64,000 bases of DNA from Rhodobiaceae bacterium (GTDB lineage: Bacteria > Pseudomonadota > Alphaproteobacteria > Rhizobiales > Tepidamorphaceae): the NCBI GenBank assembly GCA_020637895.1, contig JACKJP010000007.1, positions 62,001 through 126,000 of the forward strand. The letters run 5' to 3'. The translations under genes and the position numbers were made by a program. Below the pieces are notes generated by a model. That model was given only the letters and a program-made list of their open reading frames with translations, made no database searches and was not told where the DNA came from. This document shows positions 16,354 through 25,427 of the stretch, piece after piece. Within the stretch, counting starts at the first letter, position 1; every line of letters begins with the position of its first letter.

Positions 16354-17727
16354 TTATGCTGCGTCAGATACAACCCTGTTCCGTCCGTGGCGCTTGGCGC
16401 TGTAGAGCGCCTGGTCTGCCCGCTTGATGAGCGTATCGCGGGTATCGTCGAGGCGTTCTATCGTGGCAACGCCAGCGCTGGTCGTGATGTCGATGAATCG
16501 CGCACCGTTCTGGACGGCAAACGGCTCATCGGCGACCGAACGGCGGACGCGCTCGGCAACACGGATCGCAAGTGAAATATCGGTATCCGGCATGACGACG
16601 ATGAATTCCTCGCCCCCGAACCGGCAGGTCATATCGATGCCACGCGTATTGCGTTGAAGGCGGCGGGCAAATTCACGGATCACCTCGTCGCCAACATCAT
16701 GACCGTGCGTATCGTTGACCGACTTGAAGAAGTCGATGTCGAGGATGAGCATCGACAGCGGACGCTCGCGAGAAAGCGCATCCGACAGAAGCGTGTCGAG
16801 GTGGCTTTCCATGTAACGGCGATTGTAGAGCCCGGTCATCGGATCGGTCATTGCCATCGTCACGGAGACCTTCACGCTCTCGCGAAGGCTGTCCATGTAG
16901 CGGCGTCGGCGGATCTGGGTGCGCATGCGCGCGGCCAGTTCGTTGCGGTCGATCGGGCGGGTGACGAAATCGTTGCCGCCGATATCCAGCGCGCGCATGA
17001 CCCGTGCCGTATCGCTCTCATCGGCAATCAGCAGGATCGGCAGATTGCGCGTTCTGTCGAGCGAACGAATCTGGGAGCAAAGGCGCAATGGATCGAAATC
17101 GGCCAGCTCCAGACTGATGATGACCGCGTCATAATTGCCTTCGGCAGCATGGAACAGCGCTTCCTGGGGGTGCGCTTCGATATCGACCGCATGCTGGTGC
17201 TTGAGATACGAGCGTATGGTCTCGGCTGATGACGGCCTGTCATCGACAAGCAAGATTGCTCCGTTCGCTCCTGAATCGAGCGCGGCCGGATCCAGCTGCG
17301 TCTCGGCGCCAATGCCGCGACTGGTTGACGCGCGAAGTCGCAGTTCGTCGGTCAGCATCTTCAACCGAACCAGGCTTTTCACCCGGGCCATCAGCTGTGT
17401 ATCGCTGACCGGTTTTGTAAGGAAGTCGTCGGCGCCGGCTTCGAGGCCAGCGACGCGGTCCGCGGGCTGGTCGAGCGCCGTGACCATGACAACCGGCACA
17501 TGATAGGTGCGCGGATCGGCCTTCAGCCGGCGACAGACCTCAAAGCCGTCCATGCCGGGCATCATGACATCCAGCAGAATCAGGTCGCAGGCGCCCTGCT
17601 GCGCGATTTCCAGCGCTTCGGGGCCATTGCGGGCGATGTCGACCTCGAAATATTCAGCCGTGAGACGCGCTTCGAGCACCTTCACATTGGCCGGAATGTC
17701 GTCAACAACAAGGATACGCGCCGTCAC
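16354..17727 (-). CDS. pleD: Response regulator / diguanylate cyclase PleD
   Basis: PleD, 457 residues, makes cyclic di-GMP when phosphorylated and drives the swarmer-to-stalked type transition in alphaproteobacteria. Receiver 1 has the phospho-acceptor D53 in ILLDVMMPGMDG. Receiver 2 (about 155-275) has serine where the acceptor should be (DAVIISLELADFDP), as expected for the dimerisation adaptor. The cyclase domain has GGEEF at residues 371-375 and the inhibitory site RGID at 362-365. The GTG start at 17727 has GAGGGGG upstream. It begins 15 bases after divK, and the two form an operon, as in Caulobacter and rhizobia. Confidence 0.95.
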   Translation of the reverse strand: MTARILVVDDIPANVKVLEARLTAEYFEVDIARNGPEALEIAQQGACDLILLDVMMPGMDGFEVCRRLKADPRTYHVPVVMVTALDQPADRVAGLEAGADDFLTKPVSDTQLMARVKSLVRLKMLTDELRLRASTSRGIGAETQLDPAALDSGANGAILLVDDRPSSAETIRSYLKHQHAVDIEAHPQEALFHAAEGNYDAVIISLELADFDPLRLCSQIRSLDRTRNLPILLIADESDTARVMRALDIGGNDFVTRPIDRNELAARMRTQIRRRRYMDSLRESVKVSVTMAMTDPMTGLYNRRYMESHLDTLLSDALSRERPLSMLILDIDFFKSVNDTHGHDVGDEVIREFARRLQRNTRGIDMTCRFGGEEFIVVMPDTDISLAIRVAERVRRSVADEPFAVQNGARFIDITTSAGVATIERLDDTRDTLIKRADQALYSAKRHGRNRVVSDAA

Positions 17728-17742
17728 TCTACCAAGGCCCCC

Positions 17743-18114
17743 TCAGCCATCGCCCAGATAATGCTTCACCGTCTCGACAAACTTGCCGACCGAGATCGGC
17801 TTGGACAGATACGCCTCACAGCCACCTTCCCGAATACGCTCCTCGTCACCCTTCATGGCGAAAGCGGTCACGGCGATCACGGGAATATGGCGCAGGTCGT
17901 CGCTTTCCTTCAGCCATTTGGTGACTTCCAGACCGGAAACCTCGGGAAGCTGGATGTCCATCAGAATCAGGTTGGGCTGATGCTTGCGGGCAAGGTCGAG
18001 CGCCTCGATCCCGCTACGGGTCTCGACGGTGTCGTATCCATTCGCCTCGAGAATGTCGTGGAAGAGCTTCATGTTGAGCTCATTATCTTCCACGATCATA
18101 ACCGTTTTCGCCAT
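17743..18114 (-). CDS. divK: Single-domain response regulator DivK
   Basis: DivK, 123 residues, is a receiver-only protein that controls the DivJ/PleC kinase-phosphatase pair and thereby CtrA activity and cell polarity. It begins MAKTVMIVEDNELNMKLFHD, the acceptor aspartate is D53 in LILMDIQLPEVSG, and the conserved threonine (VTAFAMKGDEE) and lysine (YLSKPIS) are present. The open frame extends 42 residues upstream of 18114 without similarity, so the ATG at 18114 is used, giving the usual length. It heads the divK-pleD operon and is divergent from the DUF3572 gene over about 166 bases. Confidence 0.96.
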   Translation of the reverse strand: MAKTVMIVEDNELNMKLFHDILEANGYDTVETRSGIEALDLARKHQPNLILMDIQLPEVSGLEVTKWLKESDDLRHIPVIAVTAFAMKGDEERIREGGCEAYLSKPISVGKFVETVKHYLGDG

Positions 18115-18280
18115 TTCAGGTCCCGAACCAAAGCATGCATGGCGAAGAGTTGCCCCGCCCTTCAACAGGCGCGAAGCTACCCCCCAACAATGTGAACGAT
18201 ACGTCTCAATTCTTAACAGAAGGCCAAGGCGATAGTACACAGATCGGGGTAACGGTCGAAAAAGGACTCAGCATTCGCGG

Positions 18281-18547
18281 ATGCAGGAAATCGAAGTCAT
18301 CGGAATTGAGATTTTGCAGTTCATCGCTGCTGACGAGAAGCACCTGACGCGCTTCCTGTCGCTCACAGGTCTGACGCCTGCCACGCTGCGGCAGGCGGCC
18401 GGTTCTCCACGGTTCCACGAAAGCCTTCTTGCCTATCTTGCCCAGAACGAGCGCGACCTCATTGAATTCGCTCAATCTGCCGGCAGAAAGCCCGAAGATA
18501 TCATGCGGCATGCCGCGTCGCTTCCTGATCCGGATTTCAGTTCATGA
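18281..18547 (+). CDS. DUF3572 family protein
   Basis: A short helical cytosolic protein of 88 residues with the DUF3572 pattern (ILQFIAADEKHLTRFLSLTGL, shown here in part, and ESLLAYLAQNERDLIEFA). It is typical of rhizobia and relatives, where it sits beside divK. Its function is unknown. The ATG at 18281 is the only sensible start. Its last 4 bases overlap the ROK kinase start, so it heads the DUF3572-ROK-dinB string. Confidence 0.85.
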   Translation: MQEIEVIGIEILQFIAADEKHLTRFLSLTGLTPATLRQAAGSPRFHESLLAYLAQNERDLIEFAQSAGRKPEDIMRHAASLPDPDFSS

Positions 18548-19488
18548 GCGAACATCGCTTCAGGATCGGTGTCGATATGGGCGGCACGAAGATCGCGGCC
18601 GCGCTGCTGGCGCCTGACGGCAGCGTCGCGGACAAGCGGCGCATGCCGACGCCGTCAGACGATTACGCGGCGACAGTGAGAACCGTTGCTGAGATTGCCG
18701 CGTTCGCGGCCGCTCCGGATGCCACGATCGGCATCGGCATGCCGGGCTCGCTTACGCCGAAAGGCCGGGTGCAAAATGCCAATTCGACATGGCTTAACGG
18801 CAGTGAACTCGGCCGCGATCTCGCACACGCCACCGGAAAGGCCGTGCGCCTTGCAAACGATGCCAACTGCTTTGCGCTATCCGAGGCAACCGACGGCGCG
18901 GGCGCCAACTTTCAAACGGTCTTCGGTGTCATCCTGGGCACCGGCTGCGGCGGTGGCTTCGTCGCGGGCGGTAGGCTGATCGACGGTCCGAACCGCATTG
19001 CCGGGGAGTGGGGCCACACGCCCCTGCCCCATCCTTCTGCCGAAGAGGCAGACGGACCGACCTGCTGGTGCGGCCGCACAGGCTGCATGGAAGCCTGGGT
19101 CAGCGGCCCCGCGCTGTCAGCCGATCACAGGCAGGCGACCGGCGCGCGGCTCGACGTGCCCATCATCGTCGAACTGGCAAAGGCCGGAGACGAACTGGCG
19201 ATGGCGAGCCTTGCCCGCCATGCATCACGTCTTGCGCGCGGCCTTGCGAACGTCGTCAACATCGTCGACCCGCACGTGATCGTGCTCGGCGGCGGCTTGA
19301 GCAATATCGGCCATTTCTATGCTGTACTGCCCGACCTGATGCGACCGCTGATTTTTGCCGATGCACCACGCATAAACATTCGGCCCGCCGTTCATGGCGA
19401 TGACAGCGGCGTGCGCGGTGCCGCCTGGCTTTGGAATGCCGAGATGGAAGGCTATGCCGACAGTTTCACCCCGGAGGCGGCTGCATGA
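18544..19488 (+). CDS. ROK family sugar kinase (fructokinase / N-acetylhexosamine kinase type)
   Basis: A 314-residue ROK kinase. The ATP loop is GVDMGGTKIAAALL, the catalytic aspartate lies in RLANDANCFALSE, the zinc-binding block reads GEWGHTPLPHP followed by CWCGRTGCMEAWVSGPAL, and the adenosine site reads VIVLGGGLSN. The CxCGxxGCxE form and the EWGHTPLP spacing point to the fructokinase Mak / N-acetylglucosamine kinase NagK side of the family rather than to glucokinase. No sugar genes surround it. It overlaps DUF3572 upstream and dinB downstream, each by 4 bases. Confidence 0.88.
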   Translation: MSEHRFRIGVDMGGTKIAAALLAPDGSVADKRRMPTPSDDYAATVRTVAEIAAFAAAPDATIGIGMPGSLTPKGRVQNANSTWLNGSELGRDLAHATGKAVRLANDANCFALSEATDGAGANFQTVFGVILGTGCGGGFVAGGRLIDGPNRIAGEWGHTPLPHPSAEEADGPTCWCGRTGCMEAWVSGPALSADHRQATGARLDVPIIVELAKAGDELAMASLARHASRLARGLANVVNIVDPHVIVLGGGLSNIGHFYAVLPDLMRPLIFADAPRINIRPAVHGDDSGVRGAAWLWNAEMEGYADSFTPEAAA

Positions 19489-20768
19489 CAGCGCCCGGTC
19501 TCTGCCGCGACTGCCTGACGCCGGCCCCCGAGGGGACCCGCTGCCAGGCATGCGGCAGCCCGCGCATCGTTCGTCACGTCGAACTCAATACCCTGTCCAT
19601 CGCTCATCTGGACTGCGATGCGTTCTACGCCTCGGTGGAGAAACGCGACAATCCCGAACTTCGGGACAAACCCGTCATCGTCGGCGGCGGGCGCCGGGGC
19701 GTCGTCTCTGCTGCCTGCTACCTCGCCCGAACCGCCGGGGTGCATTCGGCCATGCCGATGTTCAAGGCGCTCAAGGCCTGCCCCGACGCTGTCGTCGTTC
19801 GCCCCGACATGGAAAAATACGTCCGGGTCGGCCGGCAGGTGCGCGAGATGATGCTCGCCCTCACCCCGCTGGTGGAGCCGATTTCAATCGACGAAGCCTT
19901 CCTCGATCTTTCGGGAACGGAAAAGCTTCACGGCAAGACGCCGGCCGCCAGCCTTGCCGGCCTTGCACGCCGCGTCGAAAAGGAGATCGGGATAACCGCG
20001 TCGATTGGCCTTGCACCCAACAAATTCCTCGCAAAAGTCGCATCCGATCTCAACAAGCCGCGCGGCTTTTCGGTCATCGGACGCGCCGAAGCGGCGACGT
20101 TTCTCGCAACGAGGCCCGTCGGCCTGATCTGGGGCGTGGGCAAGGCCATGCAGGCGAAACTCGCCGGCGATGGCATTCGCCTCATCGGAGATCTGCAGCG
20201 CATGGAAGCGTCTGACCTCGGACGGCGTTACGGCTCGATGGGCCTTCGGCTTTTCAGCCTGTCGCGCGGCGAGGACAGCCGGCGGGTGGACCCGCATGGC
20301 GAACGCAAGAGCGTGAGTTCCGAAACGACATTCAACGACGACATTTCCGATACCGGGGAACTCGCCCGGCACCTCTGGAGACTTTCGGAGAAGGTTTCCG
20401 CGCGGCTGAAGGTCAGCCATATCGCGGGCCGCACGATCACGCTGAAGCTCAAGGGAACGGACTTCCGGTCCATCACGAGGGCTGAAACGCTTGCCGACGC
20501 AACGCGACTTGCAGATCGCATCTACCGGACGGGGCGCATGCTGCTAGATGGCGCCGCGACGGGACGCAAGTTCCGCCTGATCGGCATTGGCGTCTCGGAT
20601 CTTTGCGACGAGGCACTTGCCGATCCCGATGATCTCATCGACCCCGGCGCGGGGCGCCGGGCGCGGGCCGAACTTGCCGTCGACAAGGTGCGCGAAAAAT
20701 TCGGTCGCGACTCTGTCGGCAAGGGCCTCGGGCTTGCGGCCCGAAGACCCCCACGCGAAAGCGCCTGA
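19485..20768 (+). CDS. dinB: DNA polymerase IV with N-terminal zinc ribbon
   Basis: A 427-residue Y-family translesion polymerase. The catalytic motifs IAHLDCDAFYASVEK and EPISIDEAFLDLSG carry the metal-binding acids. The thumb (SIGLAPNKFLAKVASD, GLIWGVGK) and little-finger domains follow. An extra N-terminal segment has four cysteines (C7, C10, C20, C23) arranged as a zinc ribbon, a feature of a rhizobial DinB subgroup that E. coli Pol IV lacks. The ATG at 19485 overlaps the ROK stop by 4 bases. I found no GTTC-N7-GTTC SOS box immediately upstream, so damage control, if any, would have to act from a promoter ahead of DUF3572. Confidence 0.92.
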   Translation: MTAPGLCRDCLTPAPEGTRCQACGSPRIVRHVELNTLSIAHLDCDAFYASVEKRDNPELRDKPVIVGGGRRGVVSAACYLARTAGVHSAMPMFKALKACPDAVVVRPDMEKYVRVGRQVREMMLALTPLVEPISIDEAFLDLSGTEKLHGKTPAASLAGLARRVEKEIGITASIGLAPNKFLAKVASDLNKPRGFSVIGRAEAATFLATRPVGLIWGVGKAMQAKLAGDGIRLIGDLQRMEASDLGRRYGSMGLRLFSLSRGEDSRRVDPHGERKSVSSETTFNDDISDTGELARHLWRLSEKVSARLKVSHIAGRTITLKLKGTDFRSITRAETLADATRLADRIYRTGRMLLDGAATGRKFRLIGIGVSDLCDEALADPDDLIDPGAGRRARAELAVDKVREKFGRDSVGKGLGLAARRPPRESA

Positions 20769-20834
20769 TCCGTTGCCCCTTGCGAGCGGCGGGCATATCC
20801 GGTCTCATCACCACATCAGCAGACAGGACCTTCC

Positions 20835-21299
20835 ATGACCGAGACCGTCGAAGCCCGCCTTGCCAGTGCGGGACTCACCCTGCCCGACGCCGTGGCACCC
20901 GTCGCGGCATATGTCCCGACCGTGCGCACCGGAAGCCTTCTGTTCGTTTCAGGCCAGATCACCATGGGCGCTTCGGGACTCGAATTCGTCGGGCGCTGCG
21001 GCGAACACTATGGCGTTGAGGAAGGACAGGCGGCGGCGACGCTTTGCGCGCTCAATATCCTGGCGCAGGTCAAGGCTGCCCTCGGATCGCTGGACAAGGT
21101 CAGCCGCTGTGTAAAGTTAACAGGCTTTGTGAATTCCACGCCCGATTTCACCGACCACCCCAAGGTCATCAACGCCGCCTCAGATATCATGATCGTGGCT
21201 TTCGGCGAAAAGGGCCGGCACGCGCGCGCCGCCGTTGGCGTTGCCAGCCTGCCGCTCGGCGTCGCGGTCGAAATCGAAGCCATCTTCGAGGTAGAATGA
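20835..21299 (+). CDS. RidA/YjgF family protein
   Basis: A 154-residue member of the RidA superfamily, whose core members deaminate reactive enamines and imines formed by PLP enzymes. The pattern LFVSGQITMG, then QAAATLCALNILAQVKAALG and HARAAVGVASLPLGVAVEIEA, is typical, and an arginine sits at the catalytic position in HARAAVG. The N-terminal 25 residues and total length fit the longer subgroup found in alphaproteobacteria rather than E. coli RidA (about 128 residues). Its stop overlaps the glycerophosphodiesterase start by 4 bases. Confidence 0.88.
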   Translation: MTETVEARLASAGLTLPDAVAPVAAYVPTVRTGSLLFVSGQITMGASGLEFVGRCGEHYGVEEGQAAATLCALNILAQVKAALGSLDKVSRCVKLTGFVNSTPDFTDHPKVINAASDIMIVAFGEKGRHARAAVGVASLPLGVAVEIEAIFEVE

Positions 21300-22039
21300 G
21301 CGAACTCGACTGGCTGACCCGCCGCCCAATTGCCCATCGCGGCCTGCATGACGCCAGCGCCGGCATCGTGGAAAACACCCTTCCCGCCGCGCAGGCTGCG
21401 GTCGACGGCGACTATGGCATCGAGGTCGATCTTCAGCTGTCCGCCGATGGCGTGCCGATGGTCTTTCACGACGATACGCTCGACCGGCTGACCGAAGGCA
21501 CCGGTCCGGTTGCCGCTCAAACCGCCGATGCGCTTGGCGAGATCCCCTTCAAGATCGGCTCCGCAACAATGCCGACGCTGGCCGCCCTGCTCTCACTGGT
21601 CGACGGCCGGGTGCCGCTCGTAATCGAGCTGAAATCGGATTTTCAGAATTCCGGCGCGCTCGAACAGGCGGTCGCCGCACAGCTTGAAACCTATACCGGC
21701 CCGGTCGCCGTCATGTCCTTCGACCCGCGCATGGTTGAGCAGTTTCGCCAGATCGCGCCCGCCGTCACGCGTGGCATTGTCGCGGAGAGCTTCAGCCGGC
21801 CGGCGGACTGGCCGGAACTCACGGTCGGCCAGCGCAGGCGCCTGCGCTGGATGACGCACCTGCCATCGTCGCGCCCGCATTTCGTGGCATACGGCATTAG
21901 AGACCTGCCTGCTTTCATGCCGCTGGCACTGCGGGCGCTCGGCAGACCGCTTCTGACCTGGACCGTGCGCAGCCCCGCTGACCGGACACGCGCCGCAAGA
22001 TGGACCGACCAGATGATCTTTGAAGGCTTTCGTCCCTGA
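21296..22039 (+). CDS. Glycerophosphodiester phosphodiesterase family protein
   Basis: A 247-residue GDPD domain with no signal peptide, so probably cytosolic. It hydrolyses glycerophosphodiesters to glycerol-3-phosphate and an alcohol. Visible sites are the catalytic H14-R15 in PIAHRGLHDA, the metal-ligand pair in GIEVDLQLSADG, HDDTLDRLTEGTG, LVIELKSD and the closing WTVRSP. The start at 21296 overlaps ridA by 4 bases. The stop overlaps the DUF482 gene start by one base (TGATG). Confidence 0.9.
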   Translation: MSELDWLTRRPIAHRGLHDASAGIVENTLPAAQAAVDGDYGIEVDLQLSADGVPMVFHDDTLDRLTEGTGPVAAQTADALGEIPFKIGSATMPTLAALLSLVDGRVPLVIELKSDFQNSGALEQAVAAQLETYTGPVAVMSFDPRMVEQFRQIAPAVTRGIVAESFSRPADWPELTVGQRRRLRWMTHLPSSRPHFVAYGIRDLPAFMPLALRALGRPLLTWTVRSPADRTRAARWTDQMIFEGFRP

Positions 22040-23220
22040 TGGGTGAATTTGACGACAGCGTCACGCTCTCGGTTCATCCGGCCATCGCCGAGATCGGCAA
22101 GACGGCGTGGAATGCGTGCGCCGCCGGCCTTGATAAAGAGAATCCGGAAACGCCTTCCAACCCCTTCGTATCGTTTGAATTTCTAAACGCGCTCGAAGAG
22201 ACCGAATGTGTCGGACCGCATACTGGTTGGCATCCGGCACATCTTGCCTTGCGTGAAGGCGCTGAAGTCGTCGGCTGCGTTCCCGCCTATGTGAAAAGCC
22301 ATTCGCAGGGCGAATATGTCTTCGATTACGGCTGGGCGGATGCATTCGAGCGCGCTGGCGGGCGCTATTATCCAAAGCTCCAGGTATCCGTGCCGTTCAC
22401 ACCGGCGACCGGCCCGCGCCTGCTGATCCGCGCCGGCCAGGACGAAAGCTTCACACGTGCGCGACTTGCCGAAGGGCTTACAGCGGCATGCGGCCAGCTC
22501 GATGCGTCATCGGTTCACGCGACCTTTCTCACGGCCGAAGACGCCGCCACTTTCGACGAACGCGGTTATCTGCACCGAGAGGATATCCAGTATCACTGGT
22601 TTAACGATGGTTTTGCCGCGTTCGACGGTTTTCTCGACACGCTCGCCTCGCGCAAGCGCAAGGCGATCCGGCGTGAGCGACGGCAGGCGGCCGAAAACGG
22701 CATCAGCTTCAAGCATCTGCGCGGAAGCGAGATCACGGAAGCCGACTGGGACGCGTTCTTCCGTTTCTACATGGATACCGGCAGCCGGAAATGGGGCACG
22801 CCCTATCTCAATCGACCTTTCTTTTCAGCGCTTGGGCAGGCCATGGGCGCACGCGTGTTGCTCATCATTGCGGTCAAGGACGGCGCGCCCGTCGCCGGCG
22901 CGCTCAACCTCATCGGCGGCGACGCGCTCTATGGGCGCTACTGGGGCACGCTGATCGACCAGCCCTTCCTGCATTTTGAGACCTGCTATTATCAGGCGAT
23001 CGATTTCGCCATCGCGCACGGCCTGTCGCGCGTGGAAGCGGGCGCGCAAGGCCCGCACAAGCTCGCGCGCGGCTACCGGCCCGTCATCACCCATTCGGCG
23101 CACTGGATCCGCCATCAGGGCCTGAGGCGCGCGGTTGCCGATTATCTCCGCAGCGAACGCCCGGCGATCGAACGCGAGGCAGATTCACTGGCGCAGCATC
23201 TTCCGTTCCGGCGAGGATGA
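22039..23220 (+). CDS. GNAT-fold acyltransferase, DUF482 / FemAB-like
   Basis: A 393-residue protein of the DUF482 family (COG3146), related to FemAB peptidyltransferases with a doubled GNAT fold. Blocks include GPHTGWHPAHLALREG, EYVFDYGWADAFERAGGRYYPKL (in part), LASRKRKAIRRERR, and the C-terminal RVEAGAQGPHKLARGYRPV. The substrate is unknown. Members are often annotated as peptidogalycan biosynthesis proteins or N-acetyltransferases. It is the last gene of the string from DUF3572 and faces the sigma-factor gene with no gap. Confidence 0.85.
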   Translation: MGEFDDSVTLSVHPAIAEIGKTAWNACAAGLDKENPETPSNPFVSFEFLNALEETECVGPHTGWHPAHLALREGAEVVGCVPAYVKSHSQGEYVFDYGWADAFERAGGRYYPKLQVSVPFTPATGPRLLIRAGQDESFTRARLAEGLTAACGQLDASSVHATFLTAEDAATFDERGYLHREDIQYHWFNDGFAAFDGFLDTLASRKRKAIRRERRQAAENGISFKHLRGSEITEADWDAFFRFYMDTGSRKWGTPYLNRPFFSALGQAMGARVLLIIAVKDGAPVAGALNLIGGDALYGRYWGTLIDQPFLHFETCYYQAIDFAIAHGLSRVEAGAQGPHKLARGYRPVITHSAHWIRHQGLRRAVADYLRSERPAIEREADSLAQHLPFRRG

Positions 23221-24480
23221 TTAATCCGGCAGCAATAGCGTCGCCAGCCGCCTTTCCAAGAACCGCTTCACGCCCGGCTCGATCGCCAGTGCGATCGCGC
23301 GGCGGTAGGCGGTCGCGGCATCGTCCCGGCGCCCGGCCCGCGCCGAAAGGTCTGCCAGCGCTGCCCAGTATGGCTGGTAACCGGCCATCTGTTTCGCATT
23401 GACCGCCATCAGAACAACCAGGCCAGCGTCAGCGCCTCGCGCGAAGGACACCGCTACGGCCCGGTTGATGGCAACGACCGGCGATCCGGTCATCGCCTGA
23501 AGTCCATCGTAAAGGCGTTCGATCGCCGCCCAGTCGGGCGCTCCGGCAAGGCGGCCCGTCACATGAGCCGACTGGATCGCGGCCTCGAGCTGGTAGCGGC
23601 CAGGCAAGCCAATCGCGGCGGCGCCACGCAGCATACGCTCCGCTTCGGCGATCATCGTCTTATCCCAGAGCGACACATCCTGCCGGTCGAGCGGGACAAA
23701 GCCGCCCTCCGCGTCACGCCGCGCCTCTTTCCGCGCCTCGGCATAGAGCATGAGCGCCAGCAGGCCTGCTGCTTCCGGTTCATCGGGTGCGAGCTGGTTG
23801 ACCAATCGGCCAAGCCAAATGCCCTCCTCAGAGAGCCCGCGCGCAGCCGGATCGGTACCGAGCGGATCTGCCCACCCGCTGGAGAAGACGGCATAGATTG
23901 CTTCCAGTACCGCCTCCATACGCTCCGGAACATCCTTCGGCTGCGGCATGTCTAAGCGGATACCGGCCTCCCGGATACGGAGTTTTGCGCGCACCAGCCG
24001 TTGGGAAAGGGTTGCAGGTGCGACAAGAAACGCATCTGCGATCCGGGCGGCGGTGAAACCGAGGATCGTCTGAAGGATCAAAGGCGCGCGTGCCGCCGGA
24101 TCGATGGCCGGATGGGACGCGGCGAACATCAGGGCGAGGCGTCGGTCGGGAACCGGATCATCGCCAATGGCGAGCGCATCCATCTCCTCGCCAATCAGTC
24201 CCAGCGTTGGCACAGCATCGTCGGCTGTACGTTGCCGACGGATCGTATCCAGCCAGCGACGGCGCGCGACGGTCGCCAGCCACCCTTCCGGGTTGGCAGG
24301 TATTCCTTCGCGCGGCCAGGCCTCCAGCGCCGCTGCAAAGGCATCTCCCAGGGCATCTTCCGCCGCCGCAACATCGCCCGTGCGCGAGGCGAGATAGGCG
24401 AGCAGGCGACCGAAGCTGTTGCGCGCAACAGCCTCGACCGTCCGCCCGGTATCGCTGGGGTGTGCGCTGGCAGGTTTCAC
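23221..24480 (-). CDS. ECF RNA polymerase sigma factor, ECF42-like, with C-terminal extension
   Basis: A 419-residue ECF sigma factor with region 2 (residues about 15-85, FGRLLAYLASRTGDVAAAED, in part), region 4 (LILQTILGFTAARIADAFLV, in part), and a C-terminal half of about 220 residues with TPR-like helices. This architecture plus a neighbouring YCII/DGPF gene defines the ECF42 group, which lacks an anti-sigma factor and uses the extension for control. The start is taken as the GTG at 24480, one base after the YCII stop (TAG-T-GTG). The frame stays open upstream inside the YCII gene but without similarity. Translational coupling to the YCII gene is likely. Confidence 0.85.
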   Translation of the reverse strand: MKPASAHPSDTGRTVEAVARNSFGRLLAYLASRTGDVAAAEDALGDAFAAALEAWPREGIPANPEGWLATVARRRWLDTIRRQRTADDAVPTLGLIGEEMDALAIGDDPVPDRRLALMFAASHPAIDPAARAPLILQTILGFTAARIADAFLVAPATLSQRLVRAKLRIREAGIRLDMPQPKDVPERMEAVLEAIYAVFSSGWADPLGTDPAARGLSEEGIWLGRLVNQLAPDEPEAAGLLALMLYAEARKEARRDAEGGFVPLDRQDVSLWDKTMIAEAERMLRGAAAIGLPGRYQLEAAIQSAHVTGRLAGAPDWAAIERLYDGLQAMTGSPVVAINRAVAVSFARGADAGLVVLMAVNAKQMAGYQPYWAALADLSARAGRRDDAATAYRRAIALAIEPGVKRFLERRLATLLLPD

Positions 24481-24481
24481 A

Positions 24482-24829
24482 CTATTGATGGGCCAGCGGC
24501 CGCAACTCGATCGCGCCGCCATGGACGGCAGGGCAACGCGACGCCCACTCCAGCGCCGTATCGAGATCTGGCACATCGATGATGTAATAGCCGCCCAATT
24601 GCTCCCTCGCTTCCGCATATGGGCCGTCGAGCACCCGCACCTTCCCCTCGCCGCCTCGCACCGTTGTCGCAGCTGTTGTCGGCTTCAGCCTGTCGCCGGC
24701 GAGAACGATGCCGGCGTCGCGCATCGCCTCGGTATAGGCCTGGAATGCCGGTGATATGCTGCCGCTGTCGGCCGGATTGCGTGCTTCCATTGCCTTTTCA
24801 TCACCGTAAATAAGCAGCATGTATTTCAT
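24482..24829 (-). CDS. YCII / DGPF domain protein
   Basis: A 115-residue YCII-related protein. It starts MKYMLLIYGDEKAMEA and carries the DGPF-type motif as VLDGPYAEAREQLGGYYI. Proteins of this type are the standard partners of ECF42 sigma factors, and their biochemical role is not settled. AAGGAG lies 6-7 bases upstream of the ATG at 24829. It leads a two-gene operon with the sigma factor and is divergent from the HIT gene across 169 bases. Confidence 0.88.
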   Translation of the reverse strand: MKYMLLIYGDEKAMEARNPADSGSISPAFQAYTEAMRDAGIVLAGDRLKPTTAATTVRGGEGKVRVLDGPYAEAREQLGGYYIIDVPDLDTALEWASRCPAVHGGAIELRPLAHQ

Positions 24830-24998
24830 GGTCGATCTCCTTGTCTGGGGTTCGGCGGAACATCCGCTGCTTCAAAGACGTTCGGCAGTTGCGGAATTCG
24901 ACACCCGGGCAAAGATTACATCTACGTTTTTGATGCCTTCCGGCCCCACGCCCATTTTCCTATACTCCCGGCCAATGACGAAAGAAGCAGGAGAAGCC

Positions 24999-25427
24999 AT
25001 GACTTCGCAGCCCTATGACGACCAGAACCCCTTCGCCAAGATCCTGCGCGGGGAACTGCCCTGCCACAAGGTCTACGAGGACGAGAAGACTCTATGCTTC
25101 ATGGACATCATGCCGATGACCGACGGGCATGCGCTCGTCATTCCCAAGGCGCCGTCGCGCAACATGCTCGATATCGACCCGGCCGACCTTGCCGCCGTCA
25201 TGGCGACGGCGCAGAAGATCGCGCGGGCGCAGATGAAGGCATTCAACGCCGATGGTATCATGGTGATGCAGTTCAATGAGCCGGCATCCGGCCAGACCGT
25301 CTACCATACCCATGTCCATCTGCTGCCGCGCATGGAGGGCACCAAGATGCGACCTCACACCGGCGAGATGGCAGAGCCCACTTTTCTGGCTGACATGACG
25401 GAAAAGCTGAAGGCAGCGCTCGTCTAA
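24999..25427 (+). CDS. HIT family protein (histidine triad hydrolase)
   Basis: A 142-residue nucleotide-binding hydrolase of the HIT superfamily. The triad is H103-T-H-V-H107 in HTHVHLLPR, preceded by DIMPMTDGHALVIPK and QFNEPASGQTVYH. Members hydrolyse adenosine phosphoramidates or related nucleotides in the cytosol. The ATG at 24999 follows AGGAGA; an alternative in-frame ATG lies 8 codons upstream (24975). Its stop overlaps the convergent livF stop by 4 bases. Confidence 0.92.
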   Translation: MTSQPYDDQNPFAKILRGELPCHKVYEDEKTLCFMDIMPMTDGHALVIPKAPSRNMLDIDPADLAAVMATAQKIARAQMKAFNADGIMVMQFNEPASGQTVYHTHVHLLPRMEGTKMRPHTGEMAEPTFLADMTEKLKAALV

